64,000 nt of DNA from Sceloporus undulatus (lineage: Eukaryota; Chordata; Lepidosauria; Squamata; Phrynosomatidae), in assembly GCF_019175285.1 (NCBI RefSeq), contig NC_056524.1, forward strand, positions 5,904,441-5,968,440, read 5' to 3'. The notes beneath the pieces were generated by a model. It searched no databases and had not been told where the DNA came from. It worked only from the letters and a program-made list of their open reading frames with translations. A program made the translations under genes and the position numbers. Shown in pieces: positions 62,311 to 64,000 of the stretch; positions within the stretch are counted from its first letter, which is position 1, and each line of letters opens with the position of its first letter.

Positions 62311-63120
62311 TCAATGTGGATTCAGTTTATTCCATTCAGCACCTGCCTCCCACTGGATAAAGCAGCAGATGGTTTAGGAAGTCACATACAGGTATTATCC
62401 CTTGATCTTGTTTTCACTGCAGTGGGGCTTCTGCAGTGCATTGAGACCAACTTTTTCCATTCACTGGTAGAATGCATTTAAAAATGCAACTGTTTTACTG
62501 GTTAAGAAACGTATTACTCATGGAACTTCAGATCCTATCACACTGCCGTTCCCATCATGCCTCACTATTGCCTATGTTAGCTAGAGGGTATAGGAGTTGC
62601 AATCCAAAACCAAGTTACTCCCACCTCTTTGAGTGATTGAAGGTATTCTCTATTGCAGTTACGGAGTTGTAAGCTAGAGCTACAGACGTGCAACTGCTCT
62701 GCATCCAGTTACAACCATGTAGTCTTACTGCAAAAGCAAAACTGCACAAATGTCACTCAAGACCACCTTAGGAGCTAGTAGATGAAGCAGGAGAAAGTGG
62801 TCCATTCAGCTTTGGACTGAAGTGCAAGGAGGATGGCATTTCCACCCCTCTCCTGCCAGTAAATGAGGCTGTGAGAATCAAAAGCAGGACTCCTGTTGCA
62901 AGTACTTGTCAAAGCCTCACTTTCTGGTGGGAGGAGGTGGCAACATCATCTTCCTTGCACCCCAGTCGGAAGCTGAATGGACCTTCTTCACCTGCTCTGG
63001 TTGCTGTCTCTTAAGATGGGCTGGGAGGAGGTTGAGCCAGGCGATGTTACTTAGGCAAACATAACTAAGTAGCTGATGCAAAATATCAGCAAATTAAAAG
63101 AAATGTATACATGGCTGAAC
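62311..63120. other. Unassigned non-coding DNA
   Basis: A MITE-like half near 62520-62615 (AACTTCAGATCCTATCACAC...GGAGTTGCAATCC); otherwise nothing recognised. Confidence 0.4.
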
Positions 63121-63123
63121 ATT

Positions 63124-63369
63124 CTTACAATGGTTCCTTGGTATCTGCAAGGGTTTGGTACCAGGACACCACACCTCATGGATACCATAATCCATGGATG
63201 CTCAGGTCCCATGATATACAGTGGCGTAGTGAAATGGTGTCCCTTATATAAAATAACAAAATTGAGACTTGGTTTTTAAAATGTCTATCTTTTTGGAATA
63301 TTTTCAAGCTGGGGATGGCCGAATCGGTGGATAAGGAATTCATGGCTATGGATGACCAATTGTGCAGGT
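63124..63369. mobile_element. Tigger/pogo-like MITE
   Basis: TCCTTGGTATCTGCAAGGG at the left, GCTATGGATGACCAATTGTG at the right; internal AATGGTGTCCCTTATATAAA. Confidence 0.72.
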
Positions 63370-63760
63370 ATGTTTTTGAGCTCTGAAAGAGACACATTCT
63401 GTTGGTGCATAATGCTAGCACATGTCAGACTTACATTATTGAAGCTACCTTTTATGGATCATTATATCATTTGGATATAATGTCCAAATTCGCCTGCTCC
63501 TCCACTATTTCCTAGCTGCAGTACCCTGGACCAGGTAAATTCCTGGTCAGTGGAGAACACAGAGGGGGCAGCAGACAAGTGTCCAGTTCTTTTCCTGCAG
63601 CTGGATGAAGAACAATGACATCATCTGAAGGGGCCTGGTGCTCCCTGCAAATGCTTATTGCTGTATGTCCAGTTGAAGCTGGGGTGGCAACTGTGGGACG
63701 CCAAGGGACCCCATTAGCTTTCTGGAGATGTTGGTGGGGCACACACTGCACTGCAAACAA
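63370..63760. other. Unassigned non-coding DNA
   Basis: No gene or classified repeat recognised. Confidence 0.4.
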
Positions 63761-63787
63761 ACAAACAAATAAACAAATAAATAAATC
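63753..63787. repeat. (AAAC)n(AAAT)n microsatellite
   Basis: About eight 4-base units beginning CAAACAAACAAACAAATAAA. Confidence 0.92.
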
Positions 63788-63818
63788 AAACATGTTTGCC
63801 CCCTAATGCCCTCTAGGG

Positions 63819-63943
63819 CAGTGGTCCCCAAACTCTGGTCCTTCAGATGTGGACTCCAGCTCCTCATTCTTGGCCAAATTGGCCGGAGCTTCTGGAAGCT
63901 GGAAGTCTAAAACACCTGGAGGACCAAAGCTTGGGAACCACTG
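63819..63943. mobile_element. hAT fold-back MITE with exact 8-bp target duplication
   Basis: 125 bp from CAGTGGTCCCCAAACTCTGG to its complement, ending GGGAACCACTG. CTCTAGGG lies on both sides (63811-63818; 63944-63951). Confidence 0.9.
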
Positions 63944-64000
63944 CTCTAGGGGTTGAAGGGGATATTTTTGCCATGATTTTAGGCCTCTCTGGGCCATTAA

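Noticed and set aside
1-64000. LTR retroviruses, Polintons, CRISPR arrays
   Set aside because: Looked for long direct end repeats, gag/pol/env-like frames and regularly spaced repeats; none found.

Overview
This is vertebrate, almost certainly squamate reptile (lizard, perhaps iguanian), genomic DNA. The grounds are a spliced vertebrate gene plus a repeat mix typical of squamates: CR1 LINE 3' ends ending in ATGATTCTATG-type tails, BovB (RTE) LINE pieces, tRNA-derived CORE-type SINEs ending in (CAA)n, 5S-rRNA-derived SINEs, SPIN hAT elements, an L1 tail and many fold-back DNA elements. Three 10-N gaps show it is a draft assembly.

About 3.1-14.5 kb, plus strand: one well-supported gene, KLHL35 (kelch-like family member 35). 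Six coding exons at 4953-5845, 6409-6593, 9139-9257, 10761-10949, 12179-12367 and 13446-13619 all have AG/GT borders and matching phases, and join into one open frame of 582 residues with BTB, BACK and six-bladed kelch regions. A possible non-coding 5' exon lies at 3158-3268.

About 19.3-20.2 kb, minus strand: an uninterrupted 301-codon frame for a long coiled-coil protein with one C-terminal membrane segment, resembling the KASH5 / IRAG2 (LRMP) / TMCO5 coiled-coil families. A second, shorter piece of the same family lies at 34.3-34.6 kb on the same strand, beside a small local tandem duplication. The lack of introns in the first copy suggests a retrocopy.

About 57-62 kb: three weak minus-strand open stretches (57.3-57.7, 60.57-60.77, 60.77-60.99 kb) and one plus-strand stretch (61.6-62.1 kb) that are not obvious repeats. 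They may be exons or remains of an unrecognised gene. One carries a clear membrane segment.

Everything else is interspersed repeat, microsatellite or unremarkable non-coding DNA. The insertion history is readable in several places: a SINE hit by a fold-back element and then flanked by SPIN (4.0-4.7 kb); a Tigger-like element hit by two SINEs (31.4-32.2 kb); another split by a fold-back element (32.65-33.25 kb); a SINE split by a 202-bp element with 8-bp target duplications that is nearly identical to a sequence 1 kb away in inverted orientation (45.4-46.7 kb). A 2.1-kb terminal-inverted-repeat element at 23.7-25.8 kb contains a compound minisatellite. A non-repetitive, CpG-containing stretch at 16.24-16.7 kb downstream of KLHL35 is a candidate conserved regulatory element. 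I recognised no LTR retrovirus, Polinton, CRISPR, rRNA or functional tRNA gene.
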